Shown here: in pieces, positions 1 to 7,218 of the stretch
Layout: every line of letters begins with the position of its first letter
Position numbering within the stretch: the stretch's first letter is position 1
From: DATLFA01 sp039934635
GTDB taxonomy: Bacteria; Actinomycetota; Acidimicrobiia; Acidimicrobiales; WLNW01
Direction of reading: 5' to 3'
Assembly (NCBI GenBank): GCA_039934635.1
Contig: JBDTLT010000155.1
Span: 1 to 12,907 of the forward strand
Length of the DNA: 12,907 nucleotides
Program-made: the position numbers and the translations under genes
Notes under the pieces: model-generated
The model's database searches: none
The model's input: only the letters and a program-made list of their open reading frames with translations
What the model was told of the DNA's origin: nothing

Positions 1-1986
1 CTCGAGAGCACTGACCTCGACCGCACTGAGCTCGACCGGGAAGCCAGACTGCGTCACCATGCCCGAGAGCGCGTCGGTGGTACCGATGGCGCCCGTCGTG
101 AGCAGCGAGACGTTCTGGTCGCGCAAGCCATGCGGGATCGACACCGACCCCGGCGCAACGTCGTCGGTGACGCGGGCCGTCGTGCGGATACTGCCCGTTG
201 CCGTCGTGACGAGCACGGCCGAGCCGTCGGCGATGCCGGTGGCGTCGACCGGGTTGATCCATACCTCGCCATCGGACGGCCCGCGGGCAACGTCGCGCAG
301 CGCCGAATTCATCCGGCGCATGGCCCGACGAGGAATGCCAACCAACGCCGCGGGTTCGGTCGTGGCCCATTGCGCGAACTGAGCGAGCAAAGGAGCCGGC
401 GCCACTTGCCATTGCCCCTCGGGCAGTACGCGCTCGTGGACCCAACCCTTGCTGCGGGGCGGATCCGCGACGAACACTCCGGGTTGCGCGAGCGACGGGA
501 TGCGGCGTTCGTAGCGCTCCATCGGATCAACGGTTCGCGCCAGACCCATCCGCTCACCGAGGTCTTGAAAGATGTCGTACACGCGCCGCCGCTCGAACGC
601 CGGCTCGACGACCGCCGCAGTACGTTGCGCGCTGACGACCGACGGGAATCGATCGGTGAACCACGAGACGTCTTCGCGTTCGAGTTGACCGGCGACGGGC
701 AGCACGTGCGTAGCGAGCGCGACGGTCTCGCTTTCGATCACGTCGGCGGCGGCGAGCACGTCGAGTTGCGAGAACGCAGCCGCGAGGCGACGCGTGTCGG
801 GCAACGAGGTGATCGGGTTGCCGCCGACCACCAACAACGCCCGCACGCGTCCCGACTCGATCTCGTCGGCCAGCGCCGCGGATGGGCGTTCGCCGTAGCG
901 GGTCGGCAGGTCGGGCCGGCTCGGCGGGCTCTCGGCGGCAGGCGCGGCAGGGCCCGAGCGGCCCTTGTCCGAGCGGGAAACACGGTCGAGCTGGGTGAAG
1001 GCGCCGGGATTGAACCACGCGCCGCCCGGTTGTTCGAGCGATCCGGTGATGATCTGGATCGACCACGCCAACCACTCGGTGATGTTGGCTTCGGCGGCCA
1101 TCGTGCAGCCCGTGCCGGTCACGACCGTCACTCTTCCAGCGCGACGAATCGCGGCGACGAGCGCGTCGAGATCGTCGATCGGCAGACCGGTGCGCGCCGC
1201 GGCGCGCGTTGCAGTCCACGGCGCGACTGCCGACCGCAATGCGTCGATGCCCTCGACATGGCGCGCGGCATAGTCGTGGTCGACGCCGTCGTCGAGCAGC
1301 GCCCGCACGACGTAGGCGAGCAGCGCGGGGTCGGCGCCGGCGCGGATCGCAAGGTGGCGCGTGGCGAGCCGCGCGCTTTCGCTGCGCCTCGGGTCGATGA
1401 CCCACAGCCCGTGCTCGCGCGCGATGCGTCGCAACGACACGACCGGGTCGACAACCGACCCGGCATGGCCGTGTGAGATGACGGGGTTCGTGCCGATCAA
1501 CACCGTGAGACCGGCGTCGTCGGTGTCGATCATCGGCATCAGGCTCGCGTTGCCCGACATCAACTCGGCGACTACCAGTCGCGCAATCGCGTCGACGGTC
1601 GTTGCCGAATAGCGGCTGCGCGACCCGATGTGGCGCATGAACTGATCGGCGCGCGTGCGACCCAGCGCATCCATCCACGACCACGTGCCGTTGTACGCGG
1701 CGACGGCGTCGGGGCCCGACTCGTCGATGATGCGGCCGAGGCTCGACGCGAGGTCGTCGATCATCTCCGGCCACGAGACTGTGCGACCGCGGATCACCGG
1801 ATGATCGATGCGGTGGGGATGGTGATGGAACTCGGGCAACGCCCGACCCTTGGGGCACGTGTAACCGAGCGTGACAGGGTGATCGCGATCGCCGCGCGCC
1901 TCGAGCACACGCGATCCGTCGGTGCGCACGACGAGCCCGCACAGCACCGGGCAGATGCGGCAGAACGTTCGATGCTCTTTGATCAC
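1..1986 (-). CDS. Molybdopterin-dependent oxidoreductase with 4Fe-4S centre, 3' end cut by the window edge
   Basis: The frame is open for 662 codons from GTG at 1986 to base 1. The start is bounded by an in-frame TGA five codons upstream, and GTG is the first start codon after it. Residues 9, 12, 16 and 44 form a CX2CX3CX27C cluster-binding motif followed by PKGR, as in the formate dehydrogenase/assimilatory nitrate reductase (Mo-bis-PGD) family. A GTNP segment lies near 165-168 and a DPRRSE segment near 198-203. The C-terminal molybdopterin-dinucleotide domain is present (around residue 590 onward), so probably only a short tail is missing. There is no signal peptide or twin-arginine motif, suggesting a cytoplasmic enzyme. 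The usual Mo-ligating Cys or Sec is not evident in residues 120-180, where the sequence reads SRYSATTVD and then SGNASLMP. The substrate and electron partner cannot be read from the sequence. It is divergent from the F420-type gene, with 18 bases between the start codons. Confidence 0.9.
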   Translation of the reverse strand, partial: MIKEHRTFCRICPVLCGLVVRTDGSRVLEARGDRDHPVTLGYTCPKGRALPEFHHHPHRIDHPVIRGRTVSWPEMIDDLASSLGRIIDESGPDAVAAYNGTWSWMDALGRTRADQFMRHIGSRSRYSATTVDAIARLVVAELMSGNASLMPMIDTDDAGLTVLIGTNPVISHGHAGSVVDPVVSLRRIAREHGLWVIDPRRSESARLATRHLAIRAGADPALLAYVVRALLDDGVDHDYAARHVEGIDALRSAVAPWTATRAAARTGLPIDDLDALVAAIRRAGRVTVVTGTGCTMAAEANITEWLAWSIQIITGSLEQPGGAWFNPGAFTQLDRVSRSDKGRSGPAAPAAESPPSRPDLPTRYGERPSAALADEIESGRVRALLVVGGNPITSLPDTRRLAAAFSQLDVLAAADVIESETVALATHVLPVAGQLEREDVSWFTDRFPSVVSAQRTAAVVEPAFERRRVYDIFQDLGERMGLARTVDPMERYERRIPSLAQPGVFVADPPRSKGWVHERVLPEGQWQVAPAPLLAQFAQWATTEPAALVGIPRRAMRRMNSALRDVARGPSDGEVWINPVDATGIADGSAVLVTTATGSIRTTARVTDDVAPGSVSIPHGLRDQNVSLLTTGAIGTTDALSGMVTQSGFPVELSAVEVSALE

Positions 1987-1991
1987 ATCGA

Positions 1992-2004
1992 TAGTGTCTC
2001 ATCA
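1992..2004 (+). promoter_or_regulatory. Possible -10 box for leaderless expression of the F420-type gene
   Basis: TAGTGT at 1992-1997 fits the actinobacterial TANNNT -10 pattern and lies 7 bases before the ATG at 2005, so transcription would begin at or next to the start codon. No Shine-Dalgarno sequence is visible in the 18 bases between the two divergent start codons. There is no convincing -35 box; TCGATG at 1969-1974, with 17-base spacing, is weak. Any promoter must overlap the start of the molybdoenzyme gene. This is inference from spacing and motif. Confidence 0.4.
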
Positions 2005-2880
2005 ATGAGGTACTGCATCCCGTTTCCGTTCTTTCCGGCGGCGCACCTGCTGGCGATGGCAACCGCGGCCGAAGACGCGGGCTTCGACACGGTCGCCAAA
2101 TCCGACGCCGTGTTCTTCCCCGAGCACATCTCGGCCAAGTACCACGGCTCGCCCGATGGCAACCGCTACTGGCCGCCCGATACGCCGTCGGTCGATCCGT
2201 TCGTGGCGCTGGCCGCCATCAGCGCGGTCACCACTCGTATCAACCTCACGACCAACGTCGTCAAGCTGCCGATCCGCGATCCGCTGCTCGTGGCCAAGCA
2301 GGTCGCGTCGCTCGCGGTGATGTCCGGCGAGCGCGTCTCGCTCGGCGTCGGGTTGTCGTGGGTGCCCGAAGAGTTCACGTTCACGCGCACCGATTGGGCG
2401 ACCCGTGCGGCGCGCTTCGAGGAGATGATCGAGATCCTGCGGCTCGCGTGCGGCGGGGGTGGCCCGCACTGGATAGAGCACCACGGTCGCCATTACCAGT
2501 TCGACCGGTTGATGATCAGCCCCTCGCCACAACTGCCCGTGCCGATCATCATCGGCGGCCATTCCGACGCGGCGATCCGTCGGGCCGCCCGCATCGCCGA
2601 CGGTTGGGTCGGGGGCCGGCTCACCGTCGACGAACTCGTCGCGGCAGCGGCGTCGCTGGCCCGCTACCGAGTCGAGTTCGGCACCGATGCGCGCCCGTTC
2701 GAAATCGCGGGACAGATCGTGCAAAAGCCCGATACCGGGGTCATCGCAACGCTCGAAGAAGCGGGTCTCACCGAGCTGCAGGTGTTGCCGTGGCTGCACT
2801 ACGGCGGCGACAGCGACGACCTCGATGCGCGGGTGGACTCGCTGTATCGCTTTGCCGACGAATTCATCACCAACCGCTGA
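2005..2880 (+). CDS. Luciferase-like (LLM) F420-dependent oxidoreductase
   Basis: This 291-residue protein is a bacterial-luciferase-like TIM barrel, the fold of F420- or FMN-dependent monooxygenases and dehydrogenases. Family marks are the N-terminal strand followed by an AAEDAGFD segment (21-28), TTNVVKLPIRDPLLVAKQ (82-99), where a nonprolyl cis-peptide bulge usually sits, the GVGLSWVPEEF segment (114-124), PVPIIIGGHS near 178-187, and AARIADGW (194-201). It resembles the actinobacterial subgroup annotated as TIGR03619-type F420-dependent enzymes; preference for F420 over FMN is inferred from that resemblance. The ATG at 2005 is chosen because the sequence begins with the expected first beta strand; the open frame further upstream is antisense to the molybdoenzyme. 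The cyclase gene follows 12 bases downstream, so the two probably share a transcript. The substrate is unknown. Confidence 0.88.
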   Translation: MRYCIPFPFFPAAHLLAMATAAEDAGFDTVAKSDAVFFPEHISAKYHGSPDGNRYWPPDTPSVDPFVALAAISAVTTRINLTTNVVKLPIRDPLLVAKQVASLAVMSGERVSLGVGLSWVPEEFTFTRTDWATRAARFEEMIEILRLACGGGGPHWIEHHGRHYQFDRLMISPSPQLPVPIIIGGHSDAAIRRAARIADGWVGGRLTVDELVAAAASLARYRVEFGTDARPFEIAGQIVQKPDTGVIATLEEAGLTELQVLPWLHYGGDSDDLDARVDSLYRFADEFITNR

Positions 2881-2884
2881 GAGG
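2881..2884 (+). promoter_or_regulatory. Ribosome binding site of the cyclase-family gene
   Basis: GAGG lies 8 bases before the ATG at 2893 and begins immediately after the TGA of the upstream gene. This supports the chosen start and coupled translation of the two genes. Confidence 0.65.
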
Positions 2885-2892
2885 ATCCATCC

Positions 2893-3861
2893 ATGACCCA
2901 GGCCCAACCGCGCGAGATCCCGACCGAGGCCGAAGTCTTCGGTTGGTTCGCCACGCTTTCGAACTGGGGCCGATGGGGTGACGACGATCAGCTCGGCACG
3001 CTCAACCACATCGAGCCGGCGCACAAGGTCGCGGCGGCGAAGCTGATTCGTGAGGGCCTGACCGTCTCGTGTGCGTTCGAGATCGCGACGCAATACCCCG
3101 CCGGCAAGCAACAGCGCTTCATGATCAAGACCGGCGAGCGGCTGCACGACCCCGACTTCCAACCGCACGGCTACAGCGAATCCGATCGCGTCGCGACCGC
3201 GGGCGAGTATGTCGGCATCTGCTGCCACGGCATCGACGTGACGCACATCGACGCGCTGTCGCACATGTTCTTCGATCGCAAGATGTACAACGGCAAACCG
3301 GCCGGTCTCGTGACCGCGGTCGACGGTGCGCGCCATCACGCGATGACAGCCCTACGCGACGGCATCGTCACGCGCGGCGTGCTACTCGATATCCCCGCGT
3401 TGCGCGGTGTCGACTACCTCATGCCCGGCGACGCGGTGTTTCCCGACGACCTCGATGCAGCCGCGGCGCGCCAAGGAGTGACGATCGGGCGGGGCGACGT
3501 CGTGTTGTTGCGCACCGGCAACGGCCATCGTCGCGCCCCCGAGGCCGACGCCGCCGGTCATTGGCGGCAGTACCCGGCATGGCACCCCGCGTGCCTGCCC
3601 TGGTTGTCCGCACGCGAAGTTGCCGCGATCGGCCACGACGGGCCGCAAGACCTCGTCCCCGCGCCGTATCCCAATCTGCACGTGCCCATGCACGCCATCG
3701 GCATCGTCGCCATGGGACTGTGGCTCATCGACAATCTCGATCTCGAAACGTTGTCCGCGACGTGCGCTCGGCTCGGCCGCTACGACTTCTGCTTCATGTT
3801 GAGCGCGATGTTGATGCAGGGAGCCACCGGCGCGCCGGTCAACCCGCTCGCTTTGTTTTGA
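2893..3861 (+). CDS. Cyclase-family protein (kynurenine formamidase-like metal-dependent hydrolase)
   Basis: A 322-residue member of the cyclase superfamily (PF04199), which includes metal-dependent hydrolases such as KynB and isatin hydrolase. The metal-site motif appears as H112 x4 T117 H118 x D120 x3 H124, a variant of HxGTHxDxxxH. Further family segments are RGVLLDIP (161-168), GDVVLLRTG (201-209) and HP-x-CLPWL (231-238). It is about 100 residues longer than KynB and opens with NWGRWGDDDQLGTLN (24-38), the mark of the long actinobacterial subfamily, so true formamidase activity is not implied. It follows the F420-type gene with its own ribosome binding site. The last 23 bases overlap the convergent P450 gene. 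A hydrolytic ring-opening or amide/ester-cleaving role in a catabolic route is inferred; the substrate is unknown. Confidence 0.88.
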   Translation: MTQAQPREIPTEAEVFGWFATLSNWGRWGDDDQLGTLNHIEPAHKVAAAKLIREGLTVSCAFEIATQYPAGKQQRFMIKTGERLHDPDFQPHGYSESDRVATAGEYVGICCHGIDVTHIDALSHMFFDRKMYNGKPAGLVTAVDGARHHAMTALRDGIVTRGVLLDIPALRGVDYLMPGDAVFPDDLDAAAARQGVTIGRGDVVLLRTGNGHRRAPEADAAGHWRQYPAWHPACLPWLSAREVAAIGHDGPQDLVPAPYPNLHVPMHAIGIVAMGLWLIDNLDLETLSATCARLGRYDFCFMLSAMLMQGATGAPVNPLALF

Positions 3862-5062
3862 GCGGTGCCGACGGCGTGAAGCGCACCGGCATCGCCTCGA
3901 AGCCGACGATGAAATTCGACGGGCGTACCGGCAGGGGCGTTTCATCCGCGAGCTCGAGATCGGGGAGCCGGGCGAGCAATCGTTCGAACATCACCTTGAG
4001 CTCGACCCGCGCCAGCGCGTTGCCGAGGCAGAAATGCGCGCCGAATCCGAAAGCAAGGTGATGGTTGGGGTCGCGGGCGATGTCGAAGGCGAACGGATCA
4101 GCAAAGACCGCCTCGTCGCGGTTGGCCGACTCGTACATCAACAGCACCTGATCACCCTCGTGCAACTGATGCCCGCCGAACTCCACGTCGCGCGTGACCG
4201 CCCGATTCATGTTCTTGATCGGCGACACCCACCGCAGCATCTCTTCGACGGCGGTCTCGATGTGGCCGTCGAAGTCGGCGCTGAGCTTGCGCCGTTGCTC
4301 GGGATGCGTGAGCAGCGCGTGCATGCCCCCGGTGATCACATGGCGCGTGGTCTCGTCACCGCCGATGAGGATCAACAGCGTCTCCATCACGAGCGATTCG
4401 TCGTCGAGCCCGTGCCCATCGACCTCGGCCTGCATCAGCACACTCACGAGATCGTCGCCCAGTCCGTTGGAGCGACGGTCGGCGATGACCGCCATCTGAT
4501 ACTCGCGGAACGCGATGCCGGCCTCGCGGGCTTTGAGCGCCGCTGACGGATTGTTCGACGTGGTCCCCTTCAACATGTCGTCGGACCACCGCAACAGGTC
4601 GTCGTAGGAGCTCTGTTCGAAACCCAACATGTTGCCGATGAGGATCAGCGGCAGTGGCGCGGCGATGTCCCAGACGAAATCGCATTCGCCGCGCTCGCAG
4701 ATCCGGTCGATGATGCCGTCGCAGATCTCGCGCACTTCGACCTCGTTGTCGCGCACCCGCCTCGGCGTGAAGCCGCGGTTGACGAGCTTGCGCCGCTGCA
4801 GATGCGCCGGATCATCCATGTGGATCATCATCGGGAGCGGCAGTCCGTGCGGACGATTGCCGTTGCGGGCATTCGAGAACGACGTCGTGTCCTTCGACGC
4901 CGCCAGTACATCGGCGTGGCGGGTCAACGCCCACACGTCGTTCTTGGCGTCGTGGTACACCGGCGCGTTTTCGCGCATCCACGTCCAATGCCGGTGCGGG
5001 TCGTCGGCGTAGAACTCACCGGCCAACAGATCGATGTCGGGATGCGTGGGGTGGGAGGCCAT
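3839..5062 (-). CDS. Cytochrome P450, CYP142-like
   Basis: A complete soluble bacterial P450 of 407 residues. It has the I-helix oxygen-activation segment GGDETTR (234-240), the K-helix ExxR pair (E274, R277), and the haem loop FGFGAHFCLG (338-347) with Cys345 as the haem-iron ligand. From memory it closely resembles CYP142 of mycobacteria, a steroid side-chain 26/27-hydroxylase: shared stretches include CERGECDF, AAPLP, METLLILIGGDETTR and the EEMLRW...PIKNM region. Terminal hydroxylation and oxidation of a branched alkyl chain is therefore the leading guess. The ATG at 5062 lies 9 bases after the stop of the upstream membrane-protein gene and has no visible Shine-Dalgarno sequence, so reinitiation from the upstream gene is likely. 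No ferredoxin or reductase gene is nearby. The 3' end overlaps the convergent cyclase gene. Confidence 0.93.
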   Translation of the reverse strand: MASHPTHPDIDLLAGEFYADDPHRHWTWMRENAPVYHDAKNDVWALTRHADVLAASKDTTSFSNARNGNRPHGLPLPMMIHMDDPAHLQRRKLVNRGFTPRRVRDNEVEVREICDGIIDRICERGECDFVWDIAAPLPLILIGNMLGFEQSSYDDLLRWSDDMLKGTTSNNPSAALKAREAGIAFREYQMAVIADRRSNGLGDDLVSVLMQAEVDGHGLDDESLVMETLLILIGGDETTRHVITGGMHALLTHPEQRRKLSADFDGHIETAVEEMLRWVSPIKNMNRAVTRDVEFGGHQLHEGDQVLLMYESANRDEAVFADPFAFDIARDPNHHLAFGFGAHFCLGNALARVELKVMFERLLARLPDLELADETPLPVRPSNFIVGFEAMPVRFTPSAPLKTKRAG

Positions 5063-5071
5063 GAGCGAACG

Positions 5072-6334
5072 CTAGCGGTCGCGCACCGACGGAGGCGGCG
5101 GGGGTGGTGGCAGCGGTTTCGGCGGCGGCGGATAGACGGCGACGGGGCCTGGCACCGGGAGCGCGGAGAGTGCGCGCACGAGCGAGACGAGCAGTGCGAG
5201 CACCGTCGCGGCAACGATAAGAGGACCGGCGAAGAAATAGTCGATATTGAGGACGAGCGCCGCCATCGCGACGCCGATGATCGCGCCTTGGACGATCGCC
5301 GACTGATTGCCGAGGTCCCGGCCCCGAGCTCGACCGGCGCGCCATCGGGCGAGCGCATACACGAGCGGCGTGAGCAGCAAGCCGACGATCGGCGCCCGCA
5401 GCCCGGCGATCGCGAGCCAGCTCGACCCGCGCAACGAGATCGGTTTGCGGTCCAGCACCGCGTGTCGACCCCAGCGACCATCGGGCGTACGGACCAGCGC
5501 GCCTTGCTCTCCCATCGCGACGATGACCCGCGATTGCGGCTGGTCGTCCACCACGATCAACGACCGAAACCCATCATCGGCGCGTTCGCACATGCCCGCG
5601 CGCGACTCCATTCGACGACGCTGCTCGCCGCTGAAGCCGAACGCGGTGTGCCATTCACCGCTCGCGTCGGTTTGCTCGACCCGGCGATTCTCGATCACGC
5701 GGAAACACTGCGCCGACGCGTCGCACGCCTGTTGCACCGGGGTCAGCGAGACACCGGGGTCGGCGCTCGGCTGCCAACTGAGTCCGCCGTCGACGCTACG
5801 CGCCCACGAAGGGTCGGGCATCTCATAGACGGGAACCCGGATCCGCGCGACAAGTTCTCCCGCGCGGTCGACGGCGAACGCGTCGACATAGTTCGCTTCG
5901 TCACAGCTCGTCGCGGTGACGCCGATACCGGCGAAGACCAACGCCGTGGTCGCGAGCAGCGCACCGACCGAGCCGGACACGAGCGGTGACGGTGTTCGCC
6001 GCAGCACGAGCCACGCGGGTACCAACGCCAGCAATGCAACGAGGTCAGTGTGGTCTTGGCGCGTGACGCCCCCGAGCACCGGCGCCGCGAGTTGTGCCGC
6101 GCCGTAGGACAACTTGATCATGCCGAACCCGACCGCGGTCGTCGCAACCGCGACATCCGGTCGGGCCGTCACGATGCCCACGATCATCGCGACGAGATAC
6201 ACACCGGCGACGTCGCTCAACTTGCCGGTGAGCCAGGCCGGGCCGTTGCCCTTGAGCACCCGATCGTTGAGCAGTAACAACACAACGGCGCTGATGACCG
6301 TCGGATCGGCAAACTGCCGTACGCGCTGCCCCAC
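5072..6334 (-). CDS. Polytopic membrane protein with a cysteine-containing Asp-box outer domain (function unknown)
   Basis: I do not recognise this 420-residue protein. About four or five hydrophobic segments lie in residues 11-140 (roughly 11-22, 41-57, 61-87, 97-111, 119-140). A mostly hydrophilic stretch follows (about 143-305), then three more hydrophobic segments (about 306-329, 347-369, 371-391), and a proline-rich tail (392-417). The hydrophilic part holds the only four cysteines (144, 204, 210, 249), so two disulfides are possible, plus one Asp-box of the BNR/sialidase type, SVDGGLSW (180-187). The N-terminal NDRVLK...TGKLSDVAG (23-44) looks like a conserved motif I have seen only in uncharacterised proteins. 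The GTG start at 6334 is supported by TACCCT exactly 6 bases upstream. It lies between the FAH-type and P450 genes on the same strand. Sensing, transport or envelope roles are all possible. Confidence 0.78.
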   Translation of the reverse strand: MGQRVRQFADPTVISAVVLLLLNDRVLKGNGPAWLTGKLSDVAGVYLVAMIVGIVTARPDVAVATTAVGFGMIKLSYGAAQLAAPVLGGVTRQDHTDLVALLALVPAWLVLRRTPSPLVSGSVGALLATTALVFAGIGVTATSCDEANYVDAFAVDRAGELVARIRVPVYEMPDPSWARSVDGGLSWQPSADPGVSLTPVQQACDASAQCFRVIENRRVEQTDASGEWHTAFGFSGEQRRRMESRAGMCERADDGFRSLIVVDDQPQSRVIVAMGEQGALVRTPDGRWGRHAVLDRKPISLRGSSWLAIAGLRAPIVGLLLTPLVYALARWRAGRARGRDLGNQSAIVQGAIIGVAMAALVLNIDYFFAGPLIVAATVLALLVSLVRALSALPVPGPVAVYPPPPKPLPPPPPPPSVRDR

Positions 6335-6346
6335 CCGATCAGGGTA
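6335..6346 (-). promoter_or_regulatory. Likely leaderless -10 promoter element of the membrane-protein gene
   Basis: On the minus strand TACCCT (6346-6341) matches TANNNT and lies 6 bases before the GTG at 6334. There is no Shine-Dalgarno sequence before that GTG. The element sits in the 26-base gap after the FAH-type gene, so the membrane-protein and P450 genes may have their own transcript besides read-through. No clear -35 box is seen. Confidence 0.5.
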
Positions 6347-6360
6347 GAGCGGCGCCGTCG

Positions 6361-7203
6361 CTACTCCTGCGCCACCTCGTTGGAGAGTAGGCCGATGTCG
6401 CTGATCTCGACTTCGACCGTGTCGCCCGGCTGCATGAACACCGCCGGCTCACGGGCGACGCCGACGCCACCGGGCGTGCCCGTGGCGATGATGTCGCCGG
6501 GGTGCAACTCGGTGAATTCGGAGAGATAGCTGATGATCTCGGGCACGTCGAAGATCAGCAGATCGGTCGTCGAATGCTGCATCACCTCGCCGTTGAGCCG
6601 CGTGGTGAGCGTCAACATCGACGGGTCGTCGACTTCGTCGGCGGTGACGAGCCACGGACCAAAGCTGCCGCTGCGGTCGAAGTTCTTGCCCGCGGTGAAT
6701 TGCGACGTGTGGCGCTGGTAGTCCCGCACGCTGCCGTCGTTGAAACAGCTGTACCCGGCGACGTGCTCGAGGGCGTGTTCTCGCGGAATGCGGCGCCCCG
6801 GCTTGCCGATCACGACCGCGAGCTCGCCCTCGTAGTCGAATCGATCGCTGGCGAGTGGGCGCAGCAATGGCGACGCGTGGCCGACCAGTGACGAAGGAAA
6901 CCGTACGAACACGGTCGGATGGTCGGACGCGTCACGTCCCATCTCTTCGCGATGCGATCGATAGTTGATGCCGATGCAGAAGATGCGCGGCCCGATGACC
7001 GGTGGCAACAGACGCACGTCGTCGATGGCGATCGTTTCAGCCGTCGCACTGGCGTCGTACAACTCTGCGAACGCGCCCGCGTGCACGATCGCGTCGAGAT
7101 CGACGTAGCGATCACCCAGCGTGGCCGATGCATCGGCGACCGCGTCGCCCACCGCGACGCCATAGCCGCGTTGATTACCTCGTGTGAATGACACGGCGCG
7201 CAC
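6361..7203 (-). CDS. Fumarylacetoacetate hydrolase (FAH) family protein
   Basis: A 280-residue FAH-superfamily protein (PF01557). The superfamily includes C-C bond hydrolases, acylpyruvases, decarboxylases and hydratases acting on 2-oxo or 1,3-dioxo acids in aromatic and ring catabolism. The divalent-metal ligands are apparent as E125 and E127 in YEGELA and D156 in FNDGSVRD. Other marks are GINYRSHREE (78-87, with catalytic-type His84), GKNFDRSGSFGPW (172-184), TRLNGEVMQ (201-209) and GDIIATGTPGGVG (236-248). The GTG start is set by AGAAGG 9 bases upstream, a Shine-Dalgarno sequence that overlaps the meaB stop codon. Length and motifs fit the single-domain hydrolase/hydratase branch. Its place directly behind the mutase and MeaB genes suggests that it processes an acid in the same pathway. 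The exact reaction cannot be told from the sequence. Confidence 0.9.
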   Translation of the reverse strand: MRAVSFTRGNQRGYGVAVGDAVADASATLGDRYVDLDAIVHAGAFAELYDASATAETIAIDDVRLLPPVIGPRIFCIGINYRSHREEMGRDASDHPTVFVRFPSSLVGHASPLLRPLASDRFDYEGELAVVIGKPGRRIPREHALEHVAGYSCFNDGSVRDYQRHTSQFTAGKNFDRSGSFGPWLVTADEVDDPSMLTLTTRLNGEVMQHSTTDLLIFDVPEIISYLSEFTELHPGDIIATGTPGGVGVAREPAVFMQPGDTVEVEISDIGLLSNEVAQE

Positions 7204-7212
7204 GAAGTCCGC

Positions 7213-7218
7213 CCTTCT
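7213..7218 (-). promoter_or_regulatory. Ribosome binding site of the FAH-type gene
   Basis: AGAAGG on the minus strand (7218-7213) lies 9 bases before the GTG at 7203 and overlaps the TAG stop of meaB (7219-7217). This decides the GTG start and indicates translational coupling. Confidence 0.65.

Noticed and set aside
130..1476. Long open frame on the plus strand across the molybdoenzyme gene
   Set aside because: It is the exact codon-register antisense of the molybdoenzyme; the product is Arg/Asp/Gly-rich with no family motif, as expected in GC-rich DNA.
554..2062. Open minus-strand frame of about 500 codons
   Set aside because: It is a shifted frame of the same region with an Arg-rich, motif-free product; the true frame has the CX2CX3CX27C motif and family segments.
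2002..3339. Long minus-strand frame opposite the F420-type and cyclase genes
   Set aside because: Antisense shadow; no recognisable motif, and the plus-strand frames match known families throughout.
4802..5989. Long plus-strand frame opposite the membrane-protein and P450 genes
   Set aside because: Arg/Asp-rich shadow that spans two real genes on the opposite strand.
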